Shown here piece by piece: positions 28,095 through 37,365 of a stretch of DNA of 64,000 nucleotides. How positions within the stretch are numbered: position 1 is the first letter of the stretch; each line of letters starts with the position of its first letter. The notes under the pieces were generated by a model. The model searched no databases. It was not told the DNA's origin and saw only the letters and a program-made list of their open reading frames with translations. The stretch is from Collinsella sp. Its GTDB lineage: Bacteria > Actinomycetota > Coriobacteriia > Coriobacteriales > Coriobacteriaceae. The stretch spans positions 1 through 64,000 of the forward strand of contig JAGZSF010000001.1 in assembly GCA_018381235.1 (NCBI GenBank), in the 5' to 3' direction. The position numbers and the translations under genes were made by a program.

Positions 28095-29015
28095 ATGCAA
28101 AAGGGAGATGTCATGGATGCGGCGGAGCGCTCGGAGCGCATCCCCGATATCGTCATCATCACCGGAATGTCCGGATCGGGCCGCACACAGGCCATGCACG
28201 TGTTCGAGGACATGGGCTATTTTTGCATTGATAACCTGCCTCCGCGTCTCATCGCCCAGCTTGCCGAGCTCGTCGGCATCAATACGGGCGTGGGCAGGCA
28301 TCTCGCCGTCACCTGTGACCTGCGCAGCCAGGGCTTGTTCGATGAGCTGCTCGATGCCGTTGCCGCACTCGAGGAGCGCGAGATGAGCTGTGACATCGTG
28401 TTTCTCGAGGCCTCTGACGAGGTGCTGATCCGTCGTTATAGCGAAAACCGCCGCCGCCATCCCATTGCCAAGCCGGGGGAGACTACGGCCGATGCCATTC
28501 AGCGCGAGCGCCTGCAGCTGCAGGGTGTGCGCGATCGAGCCGATATGATCATCGACACGAGCCGCCTGCGCACCTCTGCCCTGCGCAACAAATTGCGCAT
28601 GGCGTTCTCCGAGTTGTCCGACCAGCAGCTCATGGACGTCCACGTGTTCTCGTTTGGCTTTAAGCACGGCATGCCCGTCGAGGCGGACATTATGATCGAC
28701 GTCCGCTTCCTGCCTAATCCGTTCTACGATCCCGAGATGCGCACGATGACCGGTCTCGATAAAAAGGTCTCCGATTTTGTTCTGGACCATCCCAAGACGC
28801 AGGAGTTTTGGAAGGCTTGGACACAGCTGCTCGATACGGTTATGCCGGGCTATATCGCGGAGGGTAAACCGCAGCTTTCTATCGCCATCGGCTGCACGGG
28901 CGGCCAGCACCGCAGCGTTGCCATTGCCGAGGCCACGGCCCGTTACCTGGAAGGCGCTCAGTATCATGTGAGCATCTCCCACCGCGACCTGTCACGCGCC
29001 AACACGAAGGCATAG
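28095..29015 (+). CDS. rapZ: RNase adapter/nucleotide-binding protein RapZ
   Basis: P-loop protein of the RapZ (YvcJ) family; in E. coli it feeds GlmZ sRNA to RNase E, while in Gram-positives its role is less clear. Walker A variant ITGMSGSGRTQAM has Arg for Lys, as in many actinobacterial members; FCIDNLPP and VDVRFLPNPFYDPEMRTMTG follow, and the C-terminal IGCTGGQHRSV is diagnostic. 306 residues. ATG 28095 has GGGAGG six bases upstream; ATG 28113 is an alternative. Confidence 0.92.
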   Translation: MQKGDVMDAAERSERIPDIVIITGMSGSGRTQAMHVFEDMGYFCIDNLPPRLIAQLAELVGINTGVGRHLAVTCDLRSQGLFDELLDAVAALEEREMSCDIVFLEASDEVLIRRYSENRRRHPIAKPGETTADAIQRERLQLQGVRDRADMIIDTSRLRTSALRNKLRMAFSELSDQQLMDVHVFSFGFKHGMPVEADIMIDVRFLPNPFYDPEMRTMTGLDKKVSDFVLDHPKTQEFWKAWTQLLDTVMPGYIAEGKPQLSIAIGCTGGQHRSVAIAEATARYLEGAQYHVSISHRDLSRANTKA

Positions 29016-29021
29016 GCCTGC

Positions 29022-29951
29022 ATGTCGTTTACCGCTGAGGTGCGCGACGAGCTCGCGCGCTGCGAACCCGAATGTGAATACTGCGATTTGTCGACGCTTG
29101 CCGCCTTGACGCGTGTGAGCGGTACACTTTCGCTGGCCGGCTCCGGGCGGTATCGTTTGACGGTCGCGACCGAGACGGGAGCCGTCGCGCGCACGATGAT
29201 CACACTGACGCATCGCATCCTTAAGCTCAAAACGGAATTCACCGTTCGTAAATCGGTCTTGCATAAGGTTCGAAACTACCTCATCACCTTGCCTGATCAG
29301 CCAGACCTGGATAAGGCTCTGGTGCTGCTGGGTATCCTCGACCGTAGGGGAGGACTTGTCGCCGGCGTACCCCGACATATCGTTGCCCGTCCCTGCTGCA
29401 GGCTTGCCTACATCCGCGGCGCGCTCATCGCCGGCGGTTTCGTGGCCGATCCCCGCGGCGACTTTCATTTGGAGATCGCGGTGCAGGGCGAGCAATATGC
29501 CAAGGGGCTTTGCGATCTGTTGGAGCAGATTGGGGTCCATGCTCGTGTTAATGCGCGGCGGGGGTCATATGCCGTGTACATTAAGAGCGCCGAGGAAATC
29601 GAGCATCTATTGAAGCTGATTGGTGCCAAGCGCAGCGTTGCCGAGATTGAGGAGGCGCGCGCGGTCAAGTTGGTTAAGAACGATGTGAACCGTCGCGTGA
29701 ACGCCGAGCTCGCCAACCAGACCAGAAGCGCCGGTGCTGCCCAGCATCAGCTTGCGCTTATCGATGAGCTCGAGCAGCGAGGCCTTCGCGATACGCTTCC
29801 GGATGCCTTGGCGGTCTTTTGCGACCTTCGCGAGCGCTACCCCGATCTTTCGCTGCGTGATTTAGGGGAGATGGCTGACCCTCCCTTGTCGAAGTCGGCC
29901 CTCTACCATCGTGTTTTACGGCTTGAAAAGCTCATTGAAGCAAACAGGTAG
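29022..29951 (+). CDS. whiA: WhiA regulator
   Basis: DNA-binding protein with a LAGLIDADG-endonuclease-like N-terminal half and a C-terminal helix-turn-helix, controlling development in Streptomyces and division or chromosome functions elsewhere. Visible: FTAEVRDELARCEP at the N-terminus, CCRLAYIRGALIAGGFVADP, and the HTH LRDLGEMADPPLSKSALYHRVLRLEKL. 309 residues. It starts six bases after rapZ. In most Gram-positives yvcK sits between them; here it does not. Confidence 0.94.
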   Translation: MSFTAEVRDELARCEPECEYCDLSTLAALTRVSGTLSLAGSGRYRLTVATETGAVARTMITLTHRILKLKTEFTVRKSVLHKVRNYLITLPDQPDLDKALVLLGILDRRGGLVAGVPRHIVARPCCRLAYIRGALIAGGFVADPRGDFHLEIAVQGEQYAKGLCDLLEQIGVHARVNARRGSYAVYIKSAEEIEHLLKLIGAKRSVAEIEEARAVKLVKNDVNRRVNAELANQTRSAGAAQHQLALIDELEQRGLRDTLPDALAVFCDLRERYPDLSLRDLGEMADPPLSKSALYHRVLRLEKLIEANR

Positions 29952-29996
29952 GTTAAAGTATCGACTTATATACGGATTTAGCTGTTATTTTATTCT

Positions 29997-30010
29997 TTAA
30001 AACGTTTTAA
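29997..30010. promoter_or_regulatory. Operator-like palindrome upstream of gap
   Basis: TTAAAACGTTTTAA is a perfect 14-bp palindrome with the central CG typical of LacI/GalR-family operators, in an AT-rich stretch 135 bases before gap. The same core is at the nan promoter. An AT-rich run with TATATT at 30067-30072 may be the -10; I see no convincing -35. Confidence 0.45.
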
Positions 30011-30144
30011 CGCAAATTTGATTTTCAATTTCGAGCATTCTCGTGAAATTCAAGTCAAAAAAAAGGTATATTAGGTGAGTGGTTAGTTTGTGGGCCTCAA
30101 CGGCAGGCGCTGTAGCTTGCGGGGGCCTTACGAAAGGAGACACA

Positions 30145-31170
30145 ATGGCAGTAAAGGTTGCTATTAACGGCTTCGGTCGCATCGGTCGTCTGGCCTTCCG
30201 TCAGATGTTCGGTCATGAGGGCTCCGAGATCGTCGCTATCAACGACCTCACCTCTCCCGATATGCTCGCTTACCTGCTGAAGTACGACTCCACGCAGGGC
30301 AACTACGCTCGCGATCACGAGGTCGTTGCTGGCGAGGATTCCATCACCGTTGACGGCAAGGAGATCAAGATCTACAAGGAGGCCGACGCCAACAACCTGC
30401 CTTGGGGCGACCTCGACGTCGACGTCGTTCTCGAGTGCACCGGCTTCTACACCAGCAAGGCTAAGGCTCAGGCCCACATCAACGCTGGCGCCAAGAAGGT
30501 CGTCATCTCCGCTCCGGCTGGCAGCGATCTGCCCACCATCGTGTACAACGTCAACCATGAGACGCTGACCGCTGAGGACAACATCATCTCCGCTGCTTCC
30601 TGCACCACCAACTGCCTCGCCCCGATGGCCAAGGGTCTGAACGACTTCGCTCCCATCGTGTCCGGCATCATGACCACCATTCACGCCTGGACTGGCGACC
30701 AGATGCCGCTCGACGGCCCGCAGCGCAAGGGCAACAAGCGTCGTAGCCGCGCCTGCGCCGTCAACATCGTCCCCAACACCACCGGTGCTGCCAAGGCTAT
30801 CGGCCTGGTTCTCCCCGAGCTCAACGGTAAGCTCATCGGTGCCGCCCAGCGCGTCCCGACGCCGACCGGCTCCATCACCAACCTCTACGCTGTCGTTGAC
30901 AAGAAGGTCACCGTCGACGAGGTCAACGCTGCTATGAAGGCCTACGCTGCCACCATCTCCGAGACCTTCGGTTACAACGAGGACGACATCGTCTCCACCG
31001 ATATCATCGGCGAGACCCACGGCTCCATCTTCGACGCCACTCAGACCATGTGCTCTGATCTTGGCAACGGCCAGACCCTCGTTCAGGTCACCTCTTGGTA
31101 CGACAACGAGAACTCCTACACCTCTCAGATGGTCCGCACCATCAAGTACTTCGAGAAGTTCGTTGCTTAA
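30145..31170 (+). CDS. gap: Glyceraldehyde-3-phosphate dehydrogenase
   Basis: Glycolytic phosphorylating dehydrogenase. NAD fold VAINGFGRIGRLAFR at residues 5-19; Asp34 in AINDLTSP favours NAD over NADP; catalytic Cys153 in SAASCTTNC; WTGDQMPLDGPQRKGNKRRSRA binds phosphate; C-terminal WYDNENSYTSQMV. 341 residues. GAAAGGAG stands before ATG 30145. Followed by its own terminator, then pgk-tpiA-gpmI. Codon usage is strongly biased, as expected for high expression. Confidence 0.97.
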   Translation: MAVKVAINGFGRIGRLAFRQMFGHEGSEIVAINDLTSPDMLAYLLKYDSTQGNYARDHEVVAGEDSITVDGKEIKIYKEADANNLPWGDLDVDVVLECTGFYTSKAKAQAHINAGAKKVVISAPAGSDLPTIVYNVNHETLTAEDNIISAASCTTNCLAPMAKGLNDFAPIVSGIMTTIHAWTGDQMPLDGPQRKGNKRRSRACAVNIVPNTTGAAKAIGLVLPELNGKLIGAAQRVPTPTGSITNLYAVVDKKVTVDEVNAAMKAYAATISETFGYNEDDIVSTDIIGETHGSIFDATQTMCSDLGNGQTLVQVTSWYDNENSYTSQMVRTIKYFEKFVA

Positions 31171-31208
31171 TTTAGCTTTTAGCGAATAGCTCGTTGAGCG
31201 TCTAAAGA

Positions 31209-31254
31209 AGGGCGCGGCCTCATAGGGCTTACACCCTAGGGTCGCGCCCTTTTT
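31209..31254 (+). terminator. Terminator after gap
   Basis: AGGGCGCG (31209-31216) pairs with CGCGCCCT (31243-31250), with an additional AGGG/CCCT inner pairing in the loop, then TTTTT. Confidence 0.85.
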
Positions 31255-31310
31255 ATAAGAAATCGTCTGCCGTAATGGGAGGCAGACACGTACGAAAGGT
31301 AGAAGCAAAC

Positions 31311-32501
31311 ATGGCCTTTACCAAGAAGACCGTCCGCGACATCGATGTCGACGGCAAGCGCGTTCTCGTCCGCGTTGACTTTAACGTGCCTATCAAGGAT
31401 GGCGTCGTTGGCGACACCACCCGTATCAAGGCTGCCCTGCCCACCATCAACTACCTCGTTGAGCACAACGCTCGCGTCATCCTCATGAGCCACCTCGGCC
31501 GTCCCGAGGGCACCGGCTTCCAGCCCGAGCTGTCCCTCGAGCCCGTCGCCAAGAAGCTCGCTGAGCTCTCTGGTCTCGACGTTGCCTTTGTCGCCGACAC
31601 CTACGGCGAGAAGGCTGCTGAGGCTGTCGCCGCCGTCGAGCCGGGCAAGGTCCTCGTTCTCGAGAACGTCCGTTTTGACAAGCGTGAGAAGAAGAACGAT
31701 CCCGAGATCGCCAAGAAGCTCGCTTCCTATGGTGATGTCTTCGTTCTCGATGCCTTCGGCACCGCTCACCGCGCCCAGGGTTCCGTCGTGGGCCCCGCCG
31801 CTTACCTGCCTGCCGTCGCCGGCTTCCTGCTCGAGAAGGAGGTCGACACGCTGACCGGCATCTTCGCCGAGCCCGAGCGCCCCTTCGTCGCCATCGTCGG
31901 CGGTTCCAAGGTTTCCTCCAAGATCGGCGTTCTCGATCACCTCATCGACTCCGCTGACACCCTGATCATCGGTGGCGGCATGGCCTACACCTTCTTCCTG
32001 GCTCAGGGCCTGTCCGTTGGTCAGTCCCTCAAGGAAGAGGACTGGGTCGAGCGCGCCGGCGAGATGCTCAAGAAGGCCGAGGAGAAGGGTGTCAAGATCC
32101 TGCTCCCCATCGACAACCGTGTTGCCGATCACTTTGGCGAGGACGCTGTCCCCGAGGTTGTCGCTTCCGACGCTATCCCCGACGATCGTGAGGGTATGGA
32201 CATCGGCCCCAAGACCGAGGAGCTCTATGCCGAGGCTGTCAAGGGCGCCAAGACCGTGTTCTGGAACGGCCCCATGGGCGTCTTCGAGTTCGACAACTTC
32301 GCTCACGGCACCCAGGCTATCGCCGAGGCTGTCGCCGAGGCTGACTGCACCTCGATCATCGGCGGTGGTGACTCTGTCGCAGCTGTCAACAAGTTCAACC
32401 TGGCCGACAAGATGAGCTGGATCTCCACCGGTGGTGGCGCTTCCATGGAGCTCGTCGAGGGTAAGGCCCTGCCCGGAGTGGAGGCGCTTCTCGATGCCTA
32501 A
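31311..32501 (+). CDS. pgk: Phosphoglycerate kinase
   Basis: Transfers phosphate from 1,3-bisphosphoglycerate to ADP. N-domain RVLVRVDFNVPIKDG, the substrate motif LMSHLGRPEG, and VGGSKVSSKIGVLDHL; C-domain nucleotide motif WNGPMGVFEF and IIGGGDSVAAV. 396 residues, standard. AAAGGTAGAAG lies before ATG 31311. Its stop overlaps the tpiA start by 8 bases, so the two are translationally coupled. Confidence 0.97.
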   Translation: MAFTKKTVRDIDVDGKRVLVRVDFNVPIKDGVVGDTTRIKAALPTINYLVEHNARVILMSHLGRPEGTGFQPELSLEPVAKKLAELSGLDVAFVADTYGEKAAEAVAAVEPGKVLVLENVRFDKREKKNDPEIAKKLASYGDVFVLDAFGTAHRAQGSVVGPAAYLPAVAGFLLEKEVDTLTGIFAEPERPFVAIVGGSKVSSKIGVLDHLIDSADTLIIGGGMAYTFFLAQGLSVGQSLKEEDWVERAGEMLKKAEEKGVKILLPIDNRVADHFGEDAVPEVVASDAIPDDREGMDIGPKTEELYAEAVKGAKTVFWNGPMGVFEFDNFAHGTQAIAEAVAEADCTSIIGGGDSVAAVNKFNLADKMSWISTGGGASMELVEGKALPGVEALLDA

Positions 32502-33261
32502 TCGCACCCTTCTTATTGCTGGTAACTGGAAGATGAACAACGACGTCGCCGAGGCCGCCAAGCTCGCCGACGAACTGGCTCAGGCTCTTCCCGAGGTTCC
32601 GGCTGGCGTCGAGGTGCTCGTCTGCCCTCCGACCATCGACATCACCACGGTTCATGACCGCATTCAGGCTGCCCCCATCGCCCTCGGTGCACAGAATGTG
32701 TACTGGGAGGCCAAGGGTGCCTTCACCGGTGAGTCCTCTTGCGACATGCTCAAGTCTGCTGGCTGCACCTACTGCATCATTGGCCACTCCGAGCGTCGTG
32801 ACTACTTCCACGAGACCGACGAGGACCAGAACAAGAAGGCCAAGGCCCTCGTTGCCGCCGGTCTTGTTCCCGTCTTCTGCTGCGGCGAGTCCCTCGAGGT
32901 CCGCGAGGCCGGCACCTATGTCGAGCACGTCGTGAACCAGGTCAAGGCTGGCCTTGCTGGTCTTGAGATCACCTGCCCCAAGCAGGTCGTCGTCGCCTAC
33001 GAGCCCATCTGGGCCATCGGCACCGGCAAGACCGCTACTGCTGAGGACGCTCAGGAGGTCTGCGGCGCTATCCGTGAGACCCTCAAGGAGATGTTTGGCG
33101 AGGAGCTCGCCGACGGCATCCGCGTCCTGTACGGTGGTTCCGCCAAGCCCGGCAACATTGCCGAGCTCGTCGCCAAGCCCGACGTTGACGGTGCCCTCGT
33201 GGGCGGCGCTTCGCTCAAGGCTGCCGACTTCGCCTCTATGGTCGTCAAGGCAGGCGAGTAG
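32494..33261 (+). CDS. tpiA: Triosephosphate isomerase
   Basis: Interconverts dihydroxyacetone phosphate and glyceraldehyde 3-phosphate. LIAGNWKMNN carries the active-site Asn and Lys; CIIGHSERR the catalytic His; AYEPIWAIGTGKTA the catalytic Glu and mobile loop; YGGSAKPGN the phosphate site. 255 residues. The ATG 32494 lies inside the end of pgk with GGAG upstream. Confidence 0.97.
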   Translation: MPNRTLLIAGNWKMNNDVAEAAKLADELAQALPEVPAGVEVLVCPPTIDITTVHDRIQAAPIALGAQNVYWEAKGAFTGESSCDMLKSAGCTYCIIGHSERRDYFHETDEDQNKKAKALVAAGLVPVFCCGESLEVREAGTYVEHVVNQVKAGLAGLEITCPKQVVVAYEPIWAIGTGKTATAEDAQEVCGAIRETLKEMFGEELADGIRVLYGGSAKPGNIAELVAKPDVDGALVGGASLKAADFASMVVKAGE

Positions 33262-33266
33262 GACAT

Positions 33267-34820
33267 ATGGCACAGCGTCATCTTCCTGCACTCCTGATCA
33301 TCATGGACGGCTGCGGCCTTGCTCCGGCCGATGGCGAGAACGCCGTCGCCGCTGCCAAGACGCCCTTCCTTGATAGCCTGTACGAGAAGTATCCCCACAC
33401 TACGCTCGGCGCTTCGGGCGAGGACGTGGGCCTTCCCGACGGTCAGATGGGCAACTCCGAGGTGGGTCACCTCAACATCGGTGCCGGCCGCATCGTGTTC
33501 CAGGAGCTTTCGCGCATCAACAACGCCATCAAGGATGGCTCCATCGCCAAGAACGAGGTCTTCGTCAAGGCTATGGACGACGTCAAGGCTGACGGCAAGA
33601 CTCTCCACCTCATGGGCCTTATGAGCCCTGGCGGTGTTCATTCTCACATGAACCACGTCGAGGCTCTGGTCAAGATGGCTGCCGAGCATGGTGTCAAGAC
33701 CGTTCGCGTCCACGCCTTCATGGATGGCCGCGACGTTGACCCGCAGTCCGGTGCCGGTTACATGAGTGAGTTCTGCGCCTTCCTGGCCAAGATCTCCGAG
33801 GAGACCGGTTGCGACGCTCGCGTTGCCACCGTCTCGGGCCGTTATTGGGCCATGGACCGCGATAATCGTTGGGAGCGTATCCAGCGCGCCTACGACGTCA
33901 TGGTCAACGCGTCCGATGCCGATACCGACCCCGTGGCCGGTATCAAGGCCTACTACGAGAAGGATCCGCGCGGCGACGAGTTTGTCGAGCCCTTCGTTGC
34001 CCACAACGAGGGCATCCACGAGGGCGACGCGGCCATCTTCTTCAACTTCCGTCCCGACCGCGCTCGTCAGATGACCCGCGTGTTCACGGACAAGGAGTTC
34101 GACGGCTTTGAGCGCGAGCAGATTAAGCTTTCGCACTTTGTGACGATGACTGAGTACGATCCGACGTTTGACGTCGAGGTCGCCTTCCCCAAGACGTTCC
34201 CCGAGAACGTCCTGGCCGACGTTATCGCCGCCAATGGCCTGAAGCAGCTGCACACCGCCGAGACCGAGAAGTACGCCCACGTGACGTTCTTCCTCAACGG
34301 CGGCATCGAGGAGCCCAAGGAGGGCGAGGAGCGCGTGCTCGTCGCTTCCCCCAAGGTCGCTACCTACGATCTGCAGCCCGAGATGAGCGCTCCTGAGGTT
34401 ACCGAGAAGCTTGTCGCCGCCATCAACGAGGATCGCGCTGATTTCTATATCGTGAACTTCGCGAACTGCGACATGGTTGGTCACACCGGTGTTTTCGACG
34501 CTGCCGTTAAGGCCGTCGAGGCTGTTGACGATGCCCTGTCCAAGGTTGTCCCGGCGATTCTCGCCAAGGGCGGCTTTGCGCTGATTACCGCCGACCACGG
34601 CAACGCCGATCACATGTTTGACGTTGCTTCCGACGGTTCCAAGCATCCGTTTACGGCTCACACCACCAACCGCGTGCCGTTCATTATCGTTGATGAGAAG
34701 GCACAGCTCACCGGTATCGAGGACGGTCGTCTTTCCGATATCGCCCCGACTATGCTCACCATGGCTGGTCTGGAGCCTTCCGCCGAGATGACGGGCCGCG
34801 TGCTCGCCACCGAGGCATAA
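33267..34820 (+). CDS. gpmI: 2,3-bisphosphoglycerate-independent phosphoglycerate mutase
   Basis: Mn-dependent mutase of the alkaline phosphatase superfamily interconverting 3- and 2-phosphoglycerate. Metal and nucleophile motifs IMDGCGLAP and MGNSEVGHLNIGAGR (phosphorylated Ser), HSHMNHVEAL, FMDGRDVDPQSG, NFRPDRARQMT, and the C-terminal ITADHGNADHM with AHTTNRVPFI. 517 residues. Begins five bases after tpiA. Enolase is not in the window. Confidence 0.97.
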   Translation: MAQRHLPALLIIMDGCGLAPADGENAVAAAKTPFLDSLYEKYPHTTLGASGEDVGLPDGQMGNSEVGHLNIGAGRIVFQELSRINNAIKDGSIAKNEVFVKAMDDVKADGKTLHLMGLMSPGGVHSHMNHVEALVKMAAEHGVKTVRVHAFMDGRDVDPQSGAGYMSEFCAFLAKISEETGCDARVATVSGRYWAMDRDNRWERIQRAYDVMVNASDADTDPVAGIKAYYEKDPRGDEFVEPFVAHNEGIHEGDAAIFFNFRPDRARQMTRVFTDKEFDGFEREQIKLSHFVTMTEYDPTFDVEVAFPKTFPENVLADVIAANGLKQLHTAETEKYAHVTFFLNGGIEEPKEGEERVLVASPKVATYDLQPEMSAPEVTEKLVAAINEDRADFYIVNFANCDMVGHTGVFDAAVKAVEAVDDALSKVVPAILAKGGFALITADHGNADHMFDVASDGSKHPFTAHTTNRVPFIIVDEKAQLTGIEDGRLSDIAPTMLTMAGLEPSAEMTGRVLATEA

Positions 34821-34847
34821 TAGAAAACAAATACCGTTTTCTAGTAA

Positions 34848-34879
34848 GGGGGTTGTCCACAATCGGACAACCCCCTTTT
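34848..34879 (+). terminator. Terminator of the glycolytic operon
   Basis: GGGGGTTGTCC (34848-34858) and GGACAACCCCC (34865-34875) pair perfectly around a 6-nt loop and are followed by TTTT. Confidence 0.9.
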
Positions 34880-34983
34880 GGTATTTCTGCCATTTCTACC
34901 TCGTTCCCGAGCGGCAGGTAGGGGAGAGCGGGGGATTGTGGTACAGTACTGGAGTTTGAATTGTTCTATTAAGGAGCTTATCT

Positions 34984-35238
34984 ATGGGTCCGTTCCAGAT
35001 TCTTCTGTTTGTCGTTTGGGCTATCTCTGCCGTGGCGTTGACGATTCTCGTTCTGATGCATTCCGGTAAGGGCACCGGCGTGTCGGATATGATTGCTAGC
35101 TCGCTGTATAACTCCAGCTCTGCCACGGGCGTTATGGAGCAGAACCTTGACCGCCTGACCGTCATCATGGCTGTCGTGTTTGCCGTGTGCGTCGTGCTGT
35201 GCATGTTCTTCTTCCCGCAGGGCATCGTGGGCTACTAA
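34984..35238 (+). CDS. secG: Preprotein translocase subunit SecG
   Basis: Small membrane subunit of the SecYEG channel. Two hydrophobic helices at about residues 5-25 and 58-78 flank the conserved HSGKGTGVSDMIA and SSSATGVMEQNLDRLT segments. 84 residues, normal. TAAGGAG precedes the ATG by eight bases. Stands alone between two terminators; its promoter must lie in 34880-34975, where I see no strong match. Confidence 0.93.
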   Translation: MGPFQILLFVVWAISAVALTILVLMHSGKGTGVSDMIASSLYNSSSATGVMEQNLDRLTVIMAVVFAVCVVLCMFFFPQGIVGY

Positions 35239-35260
35239 GTACGAGCCGCATAAATACTTG

Positions 35261-35292
35261 AAAAGGGTCCCGCGAGTGCGGGACCCTTTTTG
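35261..35292 (+). terminator. Terminator of secG
   Basis: AAAAGGGTCCCGC (35261-35273) pairs with GCGGGACCCTTTT (35278-35290) around a 4-nt loop, with further T. Confidence 0.93.
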
Positions 35293-35359
35293 TTTACATA
35301 TTTGTAACAGAGTCAAAATATCCCCACATACTTCGCCCAACTAAAGAAATTCTCGACCG

Positions 35360-35395
35360 TTGACCGGAATTAGCCCCAAATCGTGCATAAAATGC
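35360..35395 (+). promoter_or_regulatory. Possible opp promoter region
   Basis: TTGACC at 35360-35365 could be a -35; 18 nt on stands TGCATAAAATGC (35384-35395), which contains an inverted repeat GCAT/ATGC and a possible but poorly spaced -10. The rest of 35293-35532 shows nothing else. Confidence 0.25.
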
Positions 35396-35532
35396 GCTAC
35401 TGTATTAAGAAACGTTGGTCTGTTGTGCATAACCAGCCATAGCAACGGGCGGCGTTTTGATGGTTCGGATCGGATTGTCTCGATATGTGTCCGACTGAAC
35501 ATTTCTTTGTCCTATCTCATAAGGAGGATGGC

Positions 35533-37209
35533 ATGGCTGATTCTATGTTCCACCAGCCCGTTATGGGTCGTCGCGCCTTTGTCGGCGGCACCCTTGCTGC
35601 GAGCTCCATGGCTTTTCTTGCCGCATGTGGCAAGAAGGGCGGCGACGCTTCCGGTTCTGAGTCCGGTTCGACGCTGAACTTCTACATCAACAACCCGGTC
35701 TGCATCGACCCCTACAATGTCCAGGAGGACCAGGGCACTCAGGTCGAGTACCAGCTCTTTGATTCTCTGACCTCTTATGACGCCGAGAAGGGCGAGATCG
35801 TTCCGCTGGCTTGCGAGTCCTTTGAGGCCAACGACGATGCCACCGAGTTTACCTTCAAGATCAAGAAGGCCAAGTTCCACAACGGTGACGACGTTACCTC
35901 CAAGTCCTTCAAGCTCGGTTGGGAGCGTCTGGTCAACACTAAGTCGGCCATCGCTACCGAGTACGGCCCTTCCGAGGTCTCCTATCACCTTTCCATGGTC
36001 GAGGGCTATGACGACCTGCTTGCCGGTAACGCTACCGAGCTCAGCGGTGTTACTTGCCCCGACGATGAGACCCTCGTCGTCAAGCTGTCTTCCGCTTACG
36101 CCGACTTCCCCTTCGTCGCCTCTCACCCGGCTCTGGCCCCGGTTCCCGAGTGTGCCGAGTCCGATGCCAAGAGCTTCTACCTTGCACCGGTCGGTAACGG
36201 CCCGTTCATGATGGACGGCAAGTGGGAGGATGGTCAGGAGATCAACCTCAAGAAGTTCGACGATTACTATGGCGACAAGGCCAAGATTGATGGCATCCAC
36301 TTCCAGGTCATCAAGGACATGGAGACCGCTTACAAGGAGTTCCAGGCCGGTAACCTCGATGTCTGCGACGTTCCCGTTGCTCAGATCGACGCCGCCAAGA
36401 AGGATCGCGGCGTGTCCAAGGACGGCTACACCATGGGTGACGGCGAGCGTATGCTGCTCGGCTCCGAGCCTTCCACCTACTATCTGACCTGCAACAACAC
36501 GGCCGAGCCGTTCAACAACGCCGACCTGCGTAGGGGTATCTCCCTGGCCATCAACCGTGAGGCCATCTGCAAGACTATCTTCAAGGGTACCCGTACCCCC
36601 GCCGACGGCATTGTTCCTCCGGGTATCGATGGCTACAAGGAGGGCGCATGGGAGTTCTGCGCCTACGACGTCGACAAGGCTAACGAGTACCTCGACAAGG
36701 TTGCTCCCGCTGACGCTAACGGCGATCGTGGCATTAACGTGACTCTGTCCTACAACCAGGACGGTGGCCACAAGGAGATCATGGAGTCCATCATCGGCGA
36801 CCTCGCCAAGGTGGGCGTTACCGCTACTTCTGATACCCCTGAGTGGTCTGCCCTGCTCGAGCAGTATCAGAACTTTAACTATCAGTTCGGTCGTCTGGGT
36901 TGGATTGCCGACTACCCGATCATGGACAACTTCCTGTATCCGCTGTTCCACTCCGATTCCCTCGGTGGCGATAACCGCTCTGGTTACAACAACCCCGAGT
37001 TCGACGCCAAGGTCGACGAGGCTCGTACCATTGTTGACGACGATGAGCGCGTCGCTAAGATGCAGGAGGCCGACGCTATGGTCGCTGCCGACTGCCCGGT
37101 CATCCCGGTGATGTTCTACACGCACACCATCGTCGGCTCCGATCGCATCAAGCACCTCTATGTCGATCCGCAGAAGCATGCCGAGCTGGGTACCGCTGAG
37201 CTCGCCTAA
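35533..37209 (+). CDS. oppA: Oligopeptide-binding lipoprotein, OppA type
   Basis: Solute-binding lipoprotein for the importer encoded downstream. GRRAFVGGTLAASSMAFLAACG is a Tat-like signal with lipobox LAAC near residue 32. Family 5 features: FYINNPVCIDPYN, FDSLTSYDAEKGEIVPLACESFE, FNNADLRRGISLAINREAI and RLGWIADYPIMDNFLYPLF, the last typical of OppA. 558 residues. AAGGAGG is before ATG 35533. Peptides are the likely ligand by family; exact specificity unknown. Confidence 0.88.
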   Translation: MADSMFHQPVMGRRAFVGGTLAASSMAFLAACGKKGGDASGSESGSTLNFYINNPVCIDPYNVQEDQGTQVEYQLFDSLTSYDAEKGEIVPLACESFEANDDATEFTFKIKKAKFHNGDDVTSKSFKLGWERLVNTKSAIATEYGPSEVSYHLSMVEGYDDLLAGNATELSGVTCPDDETLVVKLSSAYADFPFVASHPALAPVPECAESDAKSFYLAPVGNGPFMMDGKWEDGQEINLKKFDDYYGDKAKIDGIHFQVIKDMETAYKEFQAGNLDVCDVPVAQIDAAKKDRGVSKDGYTMGDGERMLLGSEPSTYYLTCNNTAEPFNNADLRRGISLAINREAICKTIFKGTRTPADGIVPPGIDGYKEGAWEFCAYDVDKANEYLDKVAPADANGDRGINVTLSYNQDGGHKEIMESIIGDLAKVGVTATSDTPEWSALLEQYQNFNYQFGRLGWIADYPIMDNFLYPLFHSDSLGGDNRSGYNNPEFDAKVDEARTIVDDDERVAKMQEADAMVAADCPVIPVMFYTHTIVGSDRIKHLYVDPQKHAELGTAELA

Positions 37210-37306
37210 GAGTTTGCAGCTTCCGTGAGGGTCAAGTATTTACGTAGACCTCATGGGAAACATACAGTTCTCCCTAACCTGGGGTAAACTGGCTGATGGT
37301 AATTTT

Positions 37307-37338
37307 GGGATGCCGGTCTGGCGATCGGCATCCCATTT
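37307..37338 (+). other. Hairpin between oppA and oppB
   Basis: GGGATGCCG (37307-37315) and CGGCATCCC (37326-37334) pair perfectly; only ATTT follows. Probably a partial terminator or 3' protection for the more highly expressed oppA. Confidence 0.6.
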
Positions 37339-37365
37339 AGGTTAATCCCTAGATAGGGGAGTGGT

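Noticed and set aside
33051..34862. A 603-codon minus-strand frame over tpiA and gpmI
   Set aside because: Shadow of highly expressed glycolytic genes; no family motif. The same applies to frames opposite gap, pgk and oppA.
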